Positions 62,574-64,000 of a stretch of DNA of 64,000 nt are shown here, in pieces. Position 1 is the first letter of the stretch, and every line of letters begins with the position of its first letter. The notes beneath the pieces were generated by a model, which saw only the letters and a list, made by a program, of their open reading frames with translations, made no database searches and was not told the DNA's origin. This DNA is from Brevibacterium siliguriense (GTDB taxonomy: Bacteria > Actinomycetota > Actinomycetes > Actinomycetales > Brevibacteriaceae), in the NCBI RefSeq assembly GCF_900105315.1, contig NZ_LT629766.1:2976001-3040000 (forward strand). Reading direction: 5' to 3'. The position numbers were made by a program, and so were the translations under genes.

Positions 62574-63361
62574 TCCTCTCCCCCATGACCGAGGCGGCCG
62601 GCCACCTCCACACCGCCGTGGCCTCCCAGCCGGGCGCGGCAGGACTGCGCGCCGCCTCGGCGAACATCGGCCGTGACACCGGACGCGAATGGGTCGAGCA
62701 CGAACTGACGAAACCCGAATACGCCGCGAACGACCTCACCCCCTTGGAGCAGATCGGCCGGTGGCTGAGCTCTCTGTGGGACTCGCTCGTCAGGACTGCC
62801 TTGGGCGCGAACTCACCCTGGCTGCTCGTCTTCGTCGTCCTCGGTCTCGCCGCGATCATCGCCCTCATCGTCTGGCGGGTGCGCCGGGCAGGATTCCGCC
62901 GTGTCGGAGTCCCGCTGTCGGCATTCGACCCGGTCGTATCCCAACCGGAACCGGGACCGTGGCGCGAGAGCGCGGCCCGAGCCTCGCGTGCCGGAGATTT
63001 CGAGACCGCCGTCATCGACGAGTCCCGTGCGATCTTCGCGGTCCTCTCCGTCAAGCAGATCGTCTCCCTCGAATCATCGGCTACGGCAAGTGAGATCGCC
63101 CGTTCCGCCGAGGCGGCCCTGCCCGAGCACGGACCCGCCGTCCACGGCGTGGCCGAGGTCTTCAACGACCTCCGCTACGGGGAGGACACCGCGCGGAAAG
63201 CACGTGCGAAGCGCCTCGACGAGGTCTATGCCGACCTGTGCGTACTGGACCGGAACCTGAGCGCACTGCCGGTCCGCCCCCTCCAAGCCACTGGCGACCA
63301 CGGCACGGACCACCAAAGCACAGGTCACCAGGGTGCCCGCCGCGAGGAGGCACCGGCATGA
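62570..63361 (+). CDS. DUF4129-domain membrane protein
   Basis: A 263-residue protein with an outside N-terminus, one transmembrane helix (about residues 85-104, LLVFVVLGLAAIIALIVWRV) and an inside C-terminal DUF4129 domain (about residues 140-230) with FETAVIDESRAIFAVLSVKQIVSL and EHGPAVHGVAEVFNDLRYGEDTARKARAKRL. Its start overlaps the preceding stop (ATGA) and its stop overlaps the next start, so the three proteins are coupled. Function unknown; in related loci a MoxR ATPase and DUF58 gene follow. Confidence 0.85.
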   Translation: MILSPMTEAAGHLHTAVASQPGAAGLRAASANIGRDTGREWVEHELTKPEYAANDLTPLEQIGRWLSSLWDSLVRTALGANSPWLLVFVVLGLAAIIALIVWRVRRAGFRRVGVPLSAFDPVVSQPEPGPWRESAARASRAGDFETAVIDESRAIFAVLSVKQIVSLESSATASEIARSAEAALPEHGPAVHGVAEVFNDLRYGEDTARKARAKRLDEVYADLCVLDRNLSALPVRPLQATGDHGTDHQSTGHQGARREEAPA

Positions 63362-64000
63362 GCGCACAGTTGGATGTCGCCGCTCGCGGCACCCGGTCGA
63401 GCTCGCGGATCCCGCTGCGCGCCCGACTGCGTTCGGCTTCGGTATGGATCGTTGCAACCTTCGTCATCCTCATCACCGTCATCGCTCTCGTGCTGCTGAC
63501 CGGAGATGATGAATCCGAAGAGCCCCTGCACTATGATTCGACTGCGCGCACCGGAACGAAGGCACTCGTCGAGACCCTGCGCGACCATGATGTCGACGTC
63601 ACCACCACCGAGGATCAGGAACAGGCCCGCACGGCCGCCGCCCGACCCGACACCACCCTGCTCATTCCGACGAACACCGCAGCGCTGTCGCCCGGGGACA
63701 TCGCCGGCCTCCAGTACGCCCTGCGCACCCACGGCAACCGACTCGTCCTCGTCGACCCGGGACCGACGATCACGGAGTTCACCGACCGGATCACCGTCAA
63801 TGACAACCTCAGCCCGCTCGCCGACCCGGATTCCACGTCCACTCCGACGTGCGACTCACCGATTGCCCACAGCGCCGGGGCCGTAACCACGGGCGACGTC
63901 GAATACGCGGAGGCGAAGAAGGACACCGACGGAATCACCGCCTGCTACCCGTTCGCCGGACTCGGGGTCGATGAGATCGACGACACGGAGGTGGCCCCCG
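63358..64000 (+). CDS. DUF4350-domain membrane protein, partial
   Basis: The first 214 residues of a protein that continues past the window. It has one transmembrane helix (about residues 30-48, VWIVATFVILITVIALVLL) and an external domain resembling DUF4350: SEEPLHYDSTARTGTKALVETLRDHDVDVTTTED, then LLIPTNTAALSPGDIAGLQ and RLVLVDPGPTITEF. It is coupled to the DUF4129 gene by an ATGA overlap. A MoxR ATPase and DUF58 gene are expected next, outside the window. Confidence 0.82.
   Translation, partial: MSAQLDVAARGTRSSSRIPLRARLRSASVWIVATFVILITVIALVLLTGDDESEEPLHYDSTARTGTKALVETLRDHDVDVTTTEDQEQARTAAARPDTTLLIPTNTAALSPGDIAGLQYALRTHGNRLVLVDPGPTITEFTDRITVNDNLSPLADPDSTSTPTCDSPIAHSAGAVTTGDVEYAEAKKDTDGITACYPFAGLGVDEIDDTEVAP

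Overview
The window is high-GC chromosomal DNA from an actinobacterium. The markers are a WhiB1-type regulator, a mycothiol S-conjugate amidase (Mca), MtrA-MtrB-LpqB, a PdtaS-type kinase, an LpdA-type quinone reductase, a 180-kDa-class NAD-glutamate dehydrogenase, and long-form HPF beside SecA. Gene content and order resemble Micrococcales such as Brevibacterium; that genus is an inference from memory and was not checked. No rRNA, tRNA, CRISPR array, phage or insertion sequence was seen.

Layout. 1-13.7 kb is a loosely organised accessory region: a nucleoside hydrolase with an ECF-transporter S component, a PfkB sugar kinase, an HxlR-controlled group (degraded VOC gene, SRPBCC gene, DHFR-like reductase), an NAD(P)-binding protein, an acyltransferase, ArfB, a broken DinB gene, a GNAT enzyme, two alpha/beta hydrolases, a nucleoside deaminase, YtoQ and a broken VOC fragment. 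14-29.3 kb is core: ychF, rmuC, ispH, xseA-xseB, glpX, beta-carbonic anhydrase, fumC, phoH2, a cis-prenyltransferase, hemolysin III, mca with its small membrane partner, a DUF4307 gene and greA. From memory, this set largely matches the M. tuberculosis Rv1080c-Rv1112 neighbourhood. 29.3-38.4 kb holds an AI-2E-family permease, an SGNH hydrolase coupled to maf, an AccA3-type biotin carboxylase, an ECF42-like sigma factor with its YciI/DGPF partner, lpdA and a gamma-carbonic anhydrase. 38.7-46.4 kb holds whiB1, pdtaS, the giant glutamate dehydrogenase and a DUF2505 gene. 46.4-64 kb holds a SAF protein / CpaE-like ATPase / DUF6912 operon, an excisionase-type HTH gene, a LysM protein, an Rv3235-family gene, secA, a YcaQ-family protein, hpf, comF, lpqB-mtrB-mtrA and the start of a membrane-protein/DUF4129/DUF4350 operon.

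How the genes work together. Many genes join by 1-4 base stop/start overlaps (nucleoside hydrolase to ECF S component, mca to its partner, SGNH hydrolase to maf, YciI to sigma factor, SAF to CpaE-like, mtrA to mtrB to lpqB, and the last three genes), so translational coupling is common. MtrAB-LpqB, SecA, HPF and PdtaS form an envelope and stress-signalling core.

Most notable observations. (1) A perfect 74-bp palindrome without a loop lies between hpf and the YcaQ-family gene. (2) A 23-bp dyad occurs upstream of the VOC/SRPBCC genes and again at the hxlR/DHFR promoter, suggesting a small HxlR regulon. (3) Five otherwise intact genes (DinB, ychF, pdtaS, DUF6912, lpqB) each carry one single-base loss in a G/C run; three of these are at the same CCCCG(G)AG context, which points to sequencing error or systematic indels rather than five pseudogenes. 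(4) A SAF/CpaE-like pair stands without any pilus genes, divergent from an HTH gene whose leader carries two tandem identical palindromes.
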